Of a stretch of 64,000 nt of DNA, positions 10,916 through 22,110 are shown one piece after another. A program made the position numbers and the translations under genes. The notes under the pieces were generated by a model, which saw nothing but the letters and a program-made list of their open reading frames with translations, made no database searches and had not been told where the DNA came from. This DNA is from Pelecanus crispus (lineage: Eukaryota; Chordata; Aves; Pelecaniformes; Pelecanidae), in NCBI RefSeq assembly GCF_030463565.1, contig NC_134653.1, positions 33,603,150 through 33,667,149 on the forward strand, in the 5' to 3' direction. Position 1 is the first letter of the stretch. Each line of letters begins with the position of its first letter.

Positions 10916-11060
10916 CGTAACGCTCATTTTATCCGCCTCTTTATTTATTTATTGCTGACTGGGAAGTGCAATACAAAAGCTAATTATTTGATAAAAGCTT
11001 TGGGCAGGGTATTAATGAGCCAGACTTCTAAGCAGATTTCTAAACCTCTTTTCTGTCTCC
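10916..11060. promoter_or_regulatory. Short AT-rich element, weak regulatory candidate
   Basis: The segment contains a TTTATTTATTTATT stretch, GCTAATTATTTGATAAAAGC and GGGTATTAATGAG words between GC-rich flanks. TAATTA and TTTAT cores suggest homeodomain binding, by motif only. Confidence 0.35.
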
Positions 11061-11064
11061 GGCT

Positions 11065-11180
11065 GCAGAGCGAAGGTCGCGACGTCGGAGCAGCTCAGGA
11101 CGGCACAGGGCCCCTTTCACACGCGGCTGCGGCTCGCCCTGCTACGGCACGGGGTGGCAGCGCACGGGGACAGGCACGCC
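11065..11180. other. CpG-dense patch
   Basis: About 16 CpGs occur in 110 bp, including overlapping TCGCGA and GACGTC palindromes at about 11078-11088. There is no associated TATA box or recognisable exon. The patch is too short for a standard CpG-island call. Confidence 0.45.
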
Positions 11181-11599
11181 GAGCCTCTGCTGCAATGGCA
11201 AAGGGCTGTCATCCCTTTTTTCCTCCCTCCTGGAGGAACGCCAGTAATTCCTAGTGCCGGGGCCTGAAAGAAGAGGGTGGGAAGATGACGGGCACGTGGT
11301 TCAGCAGCCAAGCCGCAAATGTGAACGCCTGCAAAGAGCAGTGCCGTGCTGCGATGCAGCGGGTCCTCTCGATACATAACCCACAAGGCCGTACACGTTT
11401 AGCAAGGCCAGCTGTGTTTAGCAGGAGTGAAGACGACCAGTGGGAGCTGCGATGCCCAGGAGGTGCAGCGCATCGTGAGCATCGCCCTGCACTACGGCAT
11501 TGGTGAACCCAGTGCACAGGGTAGGGGAGCACGCGTGGCCCTGTGCACGGTGCACGGGGCAGCTCAGCCCCAAGGAAAGCAAGGAGAGAGGGGGATGAG
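11181..11599. other. Unique DNA, nothing recognised
   Basis: Short overlapping frames only. Sequence just left of 11600 is too diverged to assign confidently to the CR1 element that follows. Confidence 0.55.
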
Positions 11600-11796
11600 A
11601 TGCCCAGAGAGGTGGTGGAGTCACCATCCCTGGAAGTGTTCAAAAAACAGGTAGATGTGGCACTTCGGGATATGGTTTAGTCTAGTCTACCCTTGATTGG
11701 TTTAGGTGGGCTTGGTAGTGTAGGTTAATGGTTGGACTGGATGATCTTAAAGGTCTTTTCCAACCTAGACGATTCTATGATCCTATGATTCTGTGA
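11600..11796 (+). mobile_element. CR1 LINE 3' end (5'-truncated)
   Basis: The segment begins in the CR1 terminal region at TGCCCAGAGAGGTGGTGGAG and continues through the GATGATCTTAAAGGTC and CTTTTCCAACCTAG landmarks. It ends in imperfect ATTCTATG octamers, the terminal microsatellite of CR1. About 200 bp of 3' end are present. The 5' truncation is usual for bird CR1, caused by incomplete reverse transcription. Divergence appears moderate, for example in duplicated TAGT-rich words before the terminus. It has no coding content. Confidence 0.93.
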
Positions 11797-12630
11797 CGTC
11801 CAGCTTGGGGGCCCCAGCCCTCCCCAAGGGGCCACGGGGACCTGGCACCTGCCTCCGACCCAGCAGACCCAGGAGGACGTCAGCATCTCCTTCCCAGACC
11901 CCATTAGGAGGTTTAAAGCCGTTCACAGCCTCTGGCCCAGACAAGCCTCTGGACTCATCGTGCCCCTGTTTCCTCAAAGCCGTTATTTTGCCAGATTTAC
12001 CCAGAAAACAAAAAGAGCCGGCGCAGTGCTGGCATCCCCTCTGATGCGCCCGAACTGCCGTCCTCAGGCACAAGCAGGAGCCCCCCTGCAGCTCAGAGCC
12101 CGCGGCGAGGGCAGGGTGCACGTGGGGTGCTGGAGCCACTTTCCAGGCCAGAAAACCCCACTTTGGCATCCGGACTGACCACCCCTGCAGCCGGCCAGCA
12201 CGGCTTTCCTCTCCCTCCCTCCCCTCTGCCTCCATCGCAACGGGCTTTATGGGCACCAGCCAGAGCCAGTCCCCTATATCCTGCTGTTAAATCCAGCCGT
12301 AAATCCCAGCTTCCAGCTCATTTCTGCTGCTCCATGCGACAACCTTGAGATGAAATGTTGCTCATATTTGTGGTCACGCTCAGCAAAAAAAGGTCAGACC
12401 AAAAGCATGCAGCTGGAAGCCCCAAGGAGGGGATCCCAACCCTCCTCCCCCGGCTCCCCTCGGGTGCTTTCAGCCCGCAGCTGGTGTCAAAACCCACCAG
12501 CAAGCCTCAAGTCTATCTTTTTAGGGCAAAATTAAATAAATCCATCTCTTTTTTTCCTGCCGGTTCATCTCCGCGCAGGGCTGGGGAAGCCAGCCCTTGT
12601 GGCAAACCCACCTCCCACCCACTCAGGGCG
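11797..12630. other. GC-rich unique DNA, no gene recognised
   Basis: A 157-codon minus frame at 11783-12256 has no recognisable domain. Nothing else stands out. Confidence 0.6.
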
Positions 12631-13060
12631 ATGACACCACTCAAACGTTTTAAAAACAGCGCGTTAGCTGATAAATTTTGTAATCACAATATAATGGAAA
12701 CTCCCTGCGGGCAGGTAAGAGATTAGGAAGATAAATGGCATCTGTAAAGGGCATTTTTGCGCAAAGCAGGTCTATTTAAAATGCAAACGGGAGATTTTTT
12801 GGGGGGCAGATCTGCAGGTGATGGGGCTGCCCATGGGCTGGGCTTGGCCGTCAAGGTTTCATGGGGGACGCTGGCCATCGCTCCTGGGGTGCTGGAGGGG
12901 TTTGAGCGGTTTCCCCTCCAGCAGCCCAGCCAGTGAGGCAAAAGTGACTCTTACGCTGGAACCCTTAATGGTTGAATAATTTGAATTTCCTGTTAATTGG
13001 AAGAATTTTGTTAAAATTGAGTGTGCCTTGAAACAGCAACCATTGCAAATAAGGGAGAAC
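12631..13060. other. Two AT-rich segments, weak regulatory candidates
   Basis: AT-rich pieces at 12645-12785 and 12945-13060 flank a GC-rich stretch. The second carries TTAATGGTTGAATAATTTG and GTTAATTGG words. No coding sequence is seen. Function is inferred only. Confidence 0.3.
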
Positions 13061-13440
13061 AACTGCACCTATGCTGAACCACAGGCACTGCCTGCAAGCA
13101 GAGCACGTCTCTAGGTGTGGAAATCCAAACCCCTTGTTTGTCCCAGCGATTAAATCACCATCAACACCAAAATCAATGTGTGCATGGGTGCTCTCCCTCC
13201 CATCCGTGCTTATAAAGCTCCCCATAGGGACACCCGCCCAACAACTTCCATAGCCCACCGCTTCTCTTTTTTTTAGTCAACCTTCAGGGTTTCTTTAGGA
13301 TGTGACACATGAAAGAGCAGCGACAACGAAGGGGGTTAGCAGCACAAAAAGCCAATTCCAGATCCTGTGTGAGCAGAATGAATTGCTCTCAAAAAAAATC
13401 TAATCAAGAACTTTTCCTTTCTTCCCTTTTTTTTTTTTAA
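13061..13440. other. Unique DNA, nothing recognised
   Basis: The sequence is average in composition and ends in a T-rich tract at about 13425-13438. Confidence 0.55.
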
Positions 13441-14145
13441 ACAAGGACGGTATGTGATGTGTATAGTCTCAAAAGGAGATTTACTAGACACCGCTGTGAC
13501 TAAGGCAAGATGTAATTAGAAGAGGGGAGGAACATTTATCATTTGCCAGAGTGAATTAGGTATTTCGACTTCTCAAAAGAATTGAACGCAGAGGGTGAAT
13601 TTTTTTCCAATTTCTCTCACATCTCCAATATTATTAAGTTCAGCTAGAAAACACTTGAGACAAATTGACTCATCTGAGCCCATCTCTTTATAATTGTTAC
13701 ACATTTTAAATTGGCTTAGTTAAATGAATGCTTCGCATAGTGGTTGACAGGCTCCGTTGTCTGGATGCGATATTAAAAATATCAAAAATCAACACGAGAG
13801 CTAGAGCAGAGCTTAGGGATATTGGTTTTCTGAGCGCTGTGTATTGCTTTAGTTGAAATGTAGCATATACGTATGACTTTAAAGGTGGTTTCAGACATAG
13901 ATGAAGAGATATTATTCCTTTCCTATTAATAATAAGGCAATAAGGCATTTTTTTCTCTTTTCTTTCTACTTAGCAAGAAGTTTATAAGCTCACACTCTAA
14001 ACGATTGGGCCATCAGACATGGATATGGGTACAGAAATCATCCCATAACGCGTATTCACTGTGCAAGCCTACACAGAGTGCAATGCCTTAACGTATACTG
14101 CATTTGCAGTTGTTTGCATGGAATATATTAATCTTCACTCACAGC
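13441..14145. promoter_or_regulatory. Large AT-rich island, strong conserved-noncoding candidate
   Basis: About 700 bp of low GC is bounded by GC-rich DNA on the right, with no open frame above 80 codons. Visible motifs include an AP-1 type TGACTCA at 13666-13672, a MEIS-type TGACAG at 13745-13750, TAATTA-type cores and octamer-like TTTGCAT words near 14100-14118. Motif variety and freedom from repeats are typical of developmental enhancers, but conservation is not tested. Confidence 0.45.
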
Positions 14146-15000
14146 AGTCGGGAACCTCAAGCTGCGTGATCCTGCCCAGATTTTAATGAATCCAGCAAGT
14201 GGAGGCTGGGGACAGCCAGCGCTGGGGGCTCCGGGGCAGAGCTGGAGATGCTCAGCATCTCCCCAGAGCCCGGCAAATTCTTTCTTCCAGCTCGTTTCCC
14301 CAGCGTTGGTGCGCACGTGAGATGTTTCATGGGTCTCATCCAAAGGCTACTGAAAGATTCAGAGAGAAGGGAAGAATTTGGGTCTGTGCTTTGCCAGCGT
14401 GATCTCAGACCGCATTTGCAAGACTCAAGAGCTTTGTGAAAACCCAAAGCCAGGCAAAATAATTGCTGATACAGAAACATTTGAGCAGTTCAGGCATGCG
14501 TTAGATAAGGGATCTTGTTTCTTCTCACCCTCCCCTTGGCTTGCGTGCTTCCTTTCCACATCGTTTTATCATGAACAGAAAATAGCGGGAGAGAGACAGA
14601 AAGGGAGAGCCTGCCAACTGCGTGATTTATGTTGACTTTAGAGCCGAAACCCTTGATAAAGCATCCGAAGCCTGGGATGACTACGAGCAGGCGCTGCAGC
14701 AAAGCCGGGTACCAGCCTGCTCTCTCGCTGCCCGCAGAGCTGGCAGGGGAGGAAGGGAATGAGGGCAGAAGCACCACGCCTGTGCTGGTTTTGTGCAGGC
14801 ACCAGCCAGAAACGCAGCAATGGTGATGTTGGGTTGGGCTCCTCCAAGCTCGGGATCCCTTCCTGCACCCACATCCACCTCAGCCCCTGAGCCAACCCTC
14901 CCATCCCTGCCCTTGGGAAGGACACAGCGAACTGCCCGCTCCGAAAAAAGGAAAGGTGGGCAAAGCACCACGCGCCGAGGATGTGAGGCTGCAGCCTGAG
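14146..15000. other. GC-moderate unique DNA, no gene recognised
   Basis: Overlapping frames of 60-181 codons lie on both strands and none is recognisable. Confidence 0.6.
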
Positions 15001-15410
15001 GTTGATAATAAATATCATTCGGCTGTTCCACATCTTGCTATAAAATCCCCCAAAGGTGGAGATGGAGACCACGTGTCTACGGCAGGACGGAGGGATGCGT
15101 CTCTGCGGGAATGCGTCTAAAGGAGGCTTTGTAACTTCACAGCCCAGTTTGCTGCAGAGTTGCACAAATAACCGTGTTGGCAAAATTGTTCACAGGTCCA
15201 GGATGGAAATAAACGGGTTACCAGAGCCTGATGTGTATTTATTCATTCCTATCCCAGCAGCAAGATTTCTCCCTTATTTAAATAGCGTCTCCAAGGGCCT
15301 TACCCTTACTCATTTAATAAATAAGCATGTCAACACCAGTTCTGCATTGCAAAATGAAGGGCACTCAGCGCTTCCCCCATGGGACAATTAAATAAAGAGA
15401 GAAGAAAACA
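15001..15410. other. AT-moderate block, weak regulatory candidate
   Basis: AT-richer sequence includes AATAAATATCATTCGG and TTTAATAAATAAGC words. A 111-codon plus frame (15056-15391) is unremarkable. Confidence 0.3.
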
Positions 15411-15880
15411 AAGGATCAACTCCGCACGAGCAAAGACCTCTCATCGCGTGCGGCACCGCGGGGCTGGCGGGGAGCGGGATGGACCCCGTCTGCGTGGGGC
15501 ACCTCAGGTGAGCACTGCCCTGCCCGGCTGCAAGGGCAGCAGAGCTGGCCGCGGGGATTAAGGGCTTTAAAACCATGAAACAAAAAAAAAAGCTCAGGGC
15601 AGATCCTCCAGGCAGGACGGATAGGGGCCACCAGCAGAAGCACGGGGCTGCCCGGCATCGCTGCGCTCGCAGGGGGTGTCAATCAGCGGCGCTTCGGGGC
15701 TGAAATGGGAATTTGCTGATTTGGAGCAAAAAGCAATAAGAGCCATGCGAACCATCTCAGTTTTGTGTTGGGCTTAGCGACCCTCATCCTCGCCCAGCCT
15801 GCCCGCAACCCGTCCACCTCTCCCCTTGCCCTTTCTCTCCCCCAGATATCTGCAGACCGGATCAGGCGGTGGCGGCATCC
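15411..15880. other. GC-rich unique DNA, nothing recognised
   Basis: CpG density is moderate, there is an A10 run near 15582, and no gene or repeat is visible. Confidence 0.55.
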
Positions 15881-16400
15881 CTGGGTTTAACACCAAGCTT
15901 CTTCAATTCTGTTTATTTATGAAAACACTTGAGTGCTTTTTTTGCACATCTCTGGCGAGTTGGTTGCCCAACAAAAAAGGACAATATTTGCACTCGGAGG
16001 GTAGAGCTGTCCTGAGACATCATCATCGTCACGAAATACAGTGCTCGTATCCCCTTTGCACAAGGGAAGGGGAGGGAATACCTCCTTTAAAGTGCCTCAA
16101 AATGAATTTAATTTAGAATGGATTTCACATTCGCGTTTGATGAATTAAAACCAGTGTGGTTTAACAACTATGTAATGGGTTATATATATGATCTGTTAAA
16201 CAGGTGTTTGAGGTTTAGCAATTATCTAATAAGAGACTCATACATATTACAGTAGATAAACTTCAATAAATATGTTCTTAATCAACCGGAGAGCACTCAA
16301 CATACAATTACCATCCCTGCCACATCTTGTTGAAACGAGCAGCTGATTCAGTGCACGGCGGGATTTTATGTGCTGCTTAAAAAACCCCCGTGTCTCTTGT
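15881..16400. promoter_or_regulatory. AT-rich candidate conserved noncoding element
   Basis: The lowest GC lies at 16085-16340. An inverted repeat GTTTAACA at 16159-16166 and TGTTAAAC at 16194-16201 encloses a TATATATATG stretch. Further TAAT cores follow. There is no coding potential. The enhancer reading is inferred. Confidence 0.42.
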
Positions 16401-17740
16401 TTGTGCTGCCGGGGTGGGAGGGTGCCGCTGGAGATGGGGTCTCTGCACTTTCTACTGGGGAGCTGGGGCAGCTCCGAGAGCTGGGTATGAACTTCAGCGG
16501 TGGATTAAACCCCACGGGATAACCGTGATGGGGATCCGTGTGAGCAGCTCTAGCTCCTGCCCTCCTCTCCCCACCCCGCTACCCATGTACGTTCATTCAC
16601 TGAGAGGGTCGGAAAGGGATGCAGGACGGAGAGTTTCATCCCGACAGATGGATTTGCACTAGAAGGCATCAAAAGTGGAGCAATAGGCTTAATGCGCACC
16701 GCAATGCCTCAAGATTTTTCCCAGCGGCCAGCCGTGCCGGTGATCCACGTTGAGCTCACACCTCCCGGGTTGCTGCAGGGAGGGATGCAGAAACTCAGCC
16801 CCGTCGCGGGGTTAACACTGCAATGCTGTGGCTAATTTGCCACTTTCCTAGCTGGGGTGTTAAATCTAATTAGCACATTAGTGCTGGCTTTCCCAGCCGT
16901 AAAACAGCGGGGGGAATCCCTACAAACCACCAGAGACAAAGGCGTGCATCGCTTTGGCGGCTTCCCCCATCTCTGTGCCCCGGAAAGCCGGGTTTCACCC
17001 CAGACCAGAGCACAAACGGACAAAGGCGCTGGTGCCTCGACCTCCCACTGCCGGGAAAATAAACACAGGCTGTTGTGTCGAATGGGAAAGTACCCAGAAA
17101 GCACCGTGGCGTAAGCAGAGCTCATTTTATTATGTGCACAGACCTCATGCAAAAGTTCACGGTGGGTTTGAATCATTGCTGGGACAGAGCAAAATTCAAC
17201 CCAAGGGGATGCAAAATTTTTACTTTTAATCGCCAGGGTCTTTGCGCAAAGAGGCTTTTGAGCATCCCGATGGAGGAGCGGCACGTGCCCCCGCGTAGCT
17301 GCCCGGGGACCTCTCTTTCCCAGCCCCTAATCCCCACAAAAAGCCACGAAACCATCGAGCAATGGGGCAGCCCAAAGGGCCTCCTCTGGGTATTGCAAAC
17401 ACCCATAGCAACATCGAGCCGCCCTCCGAAATCTCATCCAGCACCCCATGTTCCCCTGGGACCTCCATCAGGTCCTCCTCACCCTGCAGTATAACCGGGC
17501 AAGCATCCCCTGCACTGAATTAACATCATCCCCTCTGCGGTGCTGGCAGATTTACTCTCTGCAGCCCTTGCTGCTGAAATCGGGAGGTTTGGGCCACGCA
17601 TGGCCGGCAGGACCTCCTCTCCCCCGCATCGGAGGTGCGGGACCCCGGGGACACGACGCTGCCAGCAACAGGCATGCCGAGGCGGGGGAGGCAGCGCTCC
17701 CTCTTCCCGAGGAATTTTCCTCTCTCTCCCCTTGACTGCA
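16401..17740. other. GC-rich unique DNA, no gene recognised
   Basis: Overlapping chance frames run up to 150 codons. An AT-richer piece at 17105-17230 has no distinctive motif, and a CpG-rich piece lies at about 17580-17710. Confidence 0.6.
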
Positions 17741-18100
17741 CAAGATGAGCGCATTTTTAAATATAGCATTAGTGCTGTCTAATAGCCAGCTCGCTCTGGC
17801 TTGGAAATCTGAGTCGCTCTCATTGATTTCACAGCAGCTAAATGCACGGATACCAGGCGTGCCCAGGGGACACGCAGCTCCTCGGGCACAGCCTGCCCTG
17901 GCTTAATGATTTGTGCCAGCACACCGTGGCTGTGGAGCACTCCCTCGCTGTGCACAAGCCAGTAGAGCTTTATATTCTTCTGGGGGTACGCTTTTTCCAT
18001 CATTACCAGTACAATTTTATCGATGGCTGTATTGCTGGCTATTTAATTATTCCCTTTTAATCCCTTCAAGCAGATGAGACATAAAAGCAAAGGCCATTAG
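17741..18100. promoter_or_regulatory. AT-rich candidate regulatory element
   Basis: The core at 17965-18085 contains ATCGAT (18019-18024, CUX/ONECUT-like), TTTAATTATT and TTAATCCC (18058-18065, bicoid-class OTX/PITX-like). No gene is present. Motif assignments are by eye. Confidence 0.38.
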
Positions 18101-18530
18101 TGACTCCGGAGCGATGTGCAGGGGCATTAGCCTGGCAGGCAGAGCAAATCCCAGCCCGCATCATGCCGCCCACCTACCATCTCGGCGCTGGACAGCCACG
18201 TGGGAAGAGGCATGCCGGAGGGAGCAGCGCTTTAAATAGAGACGTCGAAGGGGGAAAAACAAGGAGGAAGGGTGCCAAGGGTGCCCCAGCACCCATTTCC
18301 ACCCCCCAAGGGGCACCCCAGCCTGCGGCCATGGGCACCCATTGCAAAAAGCAGCCAAGGACCAAGCACCCTCGGTGGGTTTCTCTGCTGAGCCCGTATT
18401 CAGAGCACCTGAACCCCCTCCGGCTCTGCACCGGGGACAGTCCCACGAGGCCGTCACCCCCGTCGCCCCTCGGGGATACCTGCCATGGCCCCGCTGCGTT
18501 TCAGCTGACGGGCTCAGGTGGAGGGAAAAC
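18101..18530. other. GC-rich unique DNA, nothing recognised
   Basis: A 151-codon plus frame and a 123-codon minus frame overlap, and neither is recognisable. Confidence 0.6.
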
Positions 18531-18840
18531 AAAAGACATTTGCTGCTTTTTTTAGACCCAAACGGAGAAGTCGTACAATTTCAGCTTATAAATAATTGAA
18601 GGGCTAATGTGATCTCAAACTGAGCACTTATTAAATGGAAACGTCCCTGTTGACAGATGAATTCCTGTAAATTTTCTTTGGTTGAGCTCAGATGCCCATT
18701 TTCTGCTTTGAAGCAGATGAGGTCACCCTGGCTGGACAGCACACGCTGTGCCTGGCAGGGATTTGGGCCTATGGAAAGGGGAAAAAAAAAAAAAAAAAGA
18801 TAATAACAATAATAGTAGTAATAAAGCACTGAGATTTTAA
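18531..18840. repeat. AT-rich segment ending in A-run and AAT-type microsatellite
   Basis: An AT-rich stretch is followed by A17 at 18782-18798 and an imperfect AAT/AGT trinucleotide run to about 18825. No retroposed gene or SINE head is recognisable to its left. Confidence 0.7.
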
Positions 18841-19085
18841 AGGCTGCAGGATGGCGTATGCAGGAGCTGAGTGCACACGTCTGCTTCCCCTCTTCTCCAA
18901 AGACCCAAGGAGGGTCCCCCGGGATGTCCCCAGGCAGCTGGGGACGTCCCTGGCAAAGACCCCGTGCATCACCCCAGGGACCGCGGTGCCGGCAGCACGG
19001 GAAGGACGGGGGGAGGAAGGTTGGGACCCCTCAAGGAGGGGCAGCGTGGAGCCCCGGCATGCCATCGCTTCCCCCCGCGCTGCCG
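18841..19085. other. GC-rich unique DNA
   Basis: No gene or repeat is recognised. A short TGTCCC-rich patch near 18920-18960 is not tandem. Confidence 0.55.
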
Positions 19086-19265
19086 CTGTGTTTATGTTCT
19101 GCCTTCCTTCAATTATAATTAATAGCGGCTCATTATCAGGAGGGGACCGTTTATAAGATTCAATTAGAAGCCATTTATTTTAATGCTTTTGAACACAAAA
19201 TGAGTTTGATCTCAGGAAACATTTCATTAGCATAATCTTCCCATAACAAGATCATCTTCTGAGCT
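19086..19265. promoter_or_regulatory. Compact AT-rich candidate enhancer-like element
   Basis: About 180 bp sits between two GC-rich flanks, with TAATTA at 19116-19121, CATTATCAGG, TTCAATTAGAAG and CATTAGCATAATC words. The boundaries are abrupt. It looks like a typical vertebrate conserved noncoding element, but I have no alignment. Confidence 0.45.
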
Positions 19266-19690
19266 TGACATATTTACAAGCCGGTACCAGGAGGAGGACC
19301 CGTGTCGGAGCGGCCGTGGCCCTCGGATGCCCAAACCGGAGGAGGCGAGCGGGGCGCTGCCTGCACCCTGCCAGCTTTTCCCGCTGTTCGGCGATGGGCA
19401 CCTTCGGCCAAGGGACTGGCTATTTTGTGGGAGTTTGGCTCCCACCTCACACCCTCTCCCCATCAGCGGCACCAAACCGCGGCACTCGGCGCCGGCTCAC
19501 CCTGGCAGGCACCGGCGTGGTCCGGCGTGCCTGAGCCACAGACCCAGCGCTGAGTCACCAGCAACTCTTTGCCTTTGAACAAACGCAACCCGGGGGCTGA
19601 TGGCAACGCTCCCGCTGCCCTCCCCGGCTGGAAACCAGCCTGCTCCAGCTCTTGCGCAGAGCAAGAAGCTCTCAGCAAACCTGTGCCATG
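19266..19690. other. GC-rich, CpG-rich unique DNA
   Basis: CpG density is raised at 19280-19420 and 19480-19545. Frames of about 85 codons are open in all three plus frames, as expected from GC content. No promoter motif or gene is recognised. Confidence 0.5.
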
Positions 19691-20070
19691 GCACAGAGAG
19701 GGAGTGAGATCATTTTATTTGACTGTTCAGCTTAGGAAATTTAGTCATGAAGCAGGAATGAAAACTTGCGTCTACTCCAAGTCAAAATACTCAATACAGC
19801 ATGGCCATTTTTTTTTCCCCGAGGATAATCATCTCTGATTTGTTGCCCATATGGAAGATGTATTGGTTTTCCATACACCGGATGAGTTATACATTTCATA
19901 AGCTAAGCTGTCCATATATTCAAAGTAATATGAAACCATTCACTTACACTTAAGCTGTATAGTGCACTGCCATGTATTTTGGGTATAAAATTACGCCATG
20001 AACATATTTTTAAACGCTTGATCTTTATCGGAGCCCTGTCTGGAGCTATTGCCTTTCAGAGAATGATGCT
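19691..20070. promoter_or_regulatory. AT-rich candidate conserved noncoding element
   Basis: Low-GC sequence contains CCATATGG at 19847-19854 and repeated short TAAGCT-type words (AAGCTAAGCTG, CTTAAGCTG). There is no coding potential beyond an 89-codon chance frame. The enhancer reading is inferred. Confidence 0.42.
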
Positions 20071-20590
20071 CATGATGCTCTGCCGCATCCACAGCCGGCT
20101 AGAACACCCCGACCCTCCCTGCCAGCGTAAGGGGCAGGCACCAAGCCCAGGCAGCACCGGTCCCTGGCAGAGGCCGGTTTGGCTCCAGGGCATGCGGATT
20201 CGGGGCTGCAGAGTGCAGCAAAGCCGTGGCTTGTTTCTTGGATGGAGAAGGAGCCCCCTTTGCCCAGGGTCCTCCCGGACCCCCCCTTCCAGGCTGGGCT
20301 GACCCTGGGCTCAGACGTGCTTTCCCATGCTTGGTGCTACCTCCCTGTTTAACCCAGGAGCAGGCAGGTTGCAAACCGGCAGGGATTTAGGTGCCCAGGC
20401 TGTTGCAAATGGAGAGAGGAGAGGATAAAAAAAGGCTGTTGTTATCAGAGCATCAGCGTTAGGGAGCAGGCATAGGCAGTCCCCATGCTGCCAGCCCCTC
20501 CGCTGCCCAGCACCTCTGCGTGCCCGAAGCCAGCTGCTCCCCTCCCGGCTCTGCATTTCCCAGGATCGGGTTTTAAAGCCACCTAAAACA
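20071..20590. other. GC-rich unique DNA, nothing recognised
   Basis: Overlapping chance frames of about 90-107 codons, with no repeat or RNA gene. Confidence 0.6.
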
Positions 20591-20960
20591 GAGGGAAATA
20601 AATTATCCTCCAAAGAAATCTCCGGTGCCACGGCTCCAGATTATCTGCTAGTACAGGAGGCAGTTCTGAAATATTTTAAATGTATGGGCCACACGTTCTG
20701 GGAAACAGAGCATACATGGTGAAAAAAATATTGCTTCCCCATATGGGCTTGGAGAAGCTGCAGCTTACAGTGCACGGAGCCAGATGGCCGGTAACTCAAT
20801 GCAGCTGAACAAAAATCTCTGGGCCAAATTCATCCCCACCACAACCACGCTGAGCCCGAAGGGTTTATGACACGGTTTCACTTAGCTCCTCACATTTGAC
20901 TCCTGCAATATGTGAGTTATCTGCTTGTGGAAGTCATTTTATGATGGGTAGCTGGGAATC
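20591..20960. promoter_or_regulatory. AT-moderate segment, weak regulatory candidate
   Basis: A second CCATATGG lies at 20739-20746, about 890 bp from the first. Other AT words include GAAATATTTTAAATG and CAATATGTGAG. No gene is recognised. Confidence 0.3.
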
Positions 20961-21590
20961 TTGTTTCTGCAGTTGTTCCTCCTGCTCTCGTGCAGGTCTG
21001 TCCCTCCTCCCCAAGGTGTGGGAGCAGATGGAGACCCCCCAGCTCTCCCACTCCTGGGCTGGGAGCGGGGCAATTTAGGTTCAGAAACACCATATTACAC
21101 CAAAGCGTTTCATATCCATGCTATAGGCTCTCCCTCCTTCTCAGGGCACCGGGTGTCCCTGGTTTGAGGCTGACCACATCCACGCACCCACCTCCTCGGC
21201 AGCTGCCCCTCCAGCTCTGCACCTTTGGCGCCCCGCTGGACACCCCCACCTGCAGCTTGGGGCTTTTCTTCAACATTTCGGCCAGAATAAATTAAGAGAA
21301 AAATCTATTTTTGTGCTCAATTTGCCGCATAGCCCAGGCAGTGAATAAACCCTGAGCAGCCCCCGCAAACCCTCTCGACGCCCACGCCAGAACCAGCCAG
21401 GACCTGCCCACCGGTGGCACAGGGCTACGGGGGGACCCCAGCAGCACCAGCACGGCCAGGGCACCGAAACCACCTCCCCGAAAGTGCTGGGGGTGCCCAA
21501 ACCCATGAGGGGCAGAGGGGCTCCCTCAATTGCAGGGGGCAACGGGCATCTTGCGCTGACTGCACCCACAGTGGGATTAAGCAACCGATT
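20961..21590. other. GC-rich unique DNA, no gene recognised
   Basis: A 191-codon minus frame at 21270-21845 has no recognisable domain. Confidence 0.6.
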
Positions 21591-21620
21591 GCATGTAGGG
21601 ATTGAAAAGCAAGATAATTC

Positions 21621-21662
21621 ATAAAAGTTGATGAAGATGCCATAGAAGTTGATGAAAATGCC
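21621..21662. repeat. 21-bp tandem duplication
   Basis: Two adjacent 21-bp copies (21621-21641 and 21642-21662) share the core AGTTGATGAAGATGCC, with A/G differences at two positions. It is a local duplication with no known role. Confidence 0.85.
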
Positions 21663-21930
21663 CATTGATACGGCATGAGATTTGTTTTCAGCTGTTACAC
21701 CAGTGAATAAGTGGCTTGGGAAGGAGCGAATGCTGGAGCCCGAGCTCCCCGGCCCCCGGGTGATGCTGACGCCGCTGGGGCAGGCCAAGCCTCCTGCCGC
21801 CTTCCAGTCACCGGTTTTTCCCTGGGAAGCCGGCGCGCCCGGCATGTTGGGCCCTGCCCGGCAGCTTGCCGTGACTCACCCAGCGAGTGTCCCCATGGAG
21901 GCACCGATCCCGCACCTCTCCCTTCGCTCT
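21663..21930. other. GC-rich CpG-containing DNA
   Basis: CpG-rich between about 21740 and 21850. No gene is recognised. Confidence 0.5.
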
Positions 21931-22110
21931 CTGCGCGTTACCCTCGTTATGAATCATTGGTCTGAAATAAGGACACCAGATGCGTGCAAAGTTGACTCAT
22001 ACGAAGGAGGTGAAAGGAAAACCAGACCAGCCGCATATTAAAACTCGCTGTAACAGTAAAGGGACCGTGTACGTAAATCAGTTTATTTTGTCTACGGCGA
22101 TAACGCTCTT
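21931..22110. promoter_or_regulatory. AT-moderate candidate regulatory element
   Basis: Contains AP-1 type TGACTCA at 21993-21999 and ATGAATCATTGG and CAGTTTATTTTGTC words. No coding sequence. Weak support. Confidence 0.32.

Noticed and set aside
9980-11254. 424-codon plus-strand open frame
   Set aside because: The first 470 bp are the 28-bp minisatellite, stop-free in every frame; the remainder has no domain and overlaps other open frames.
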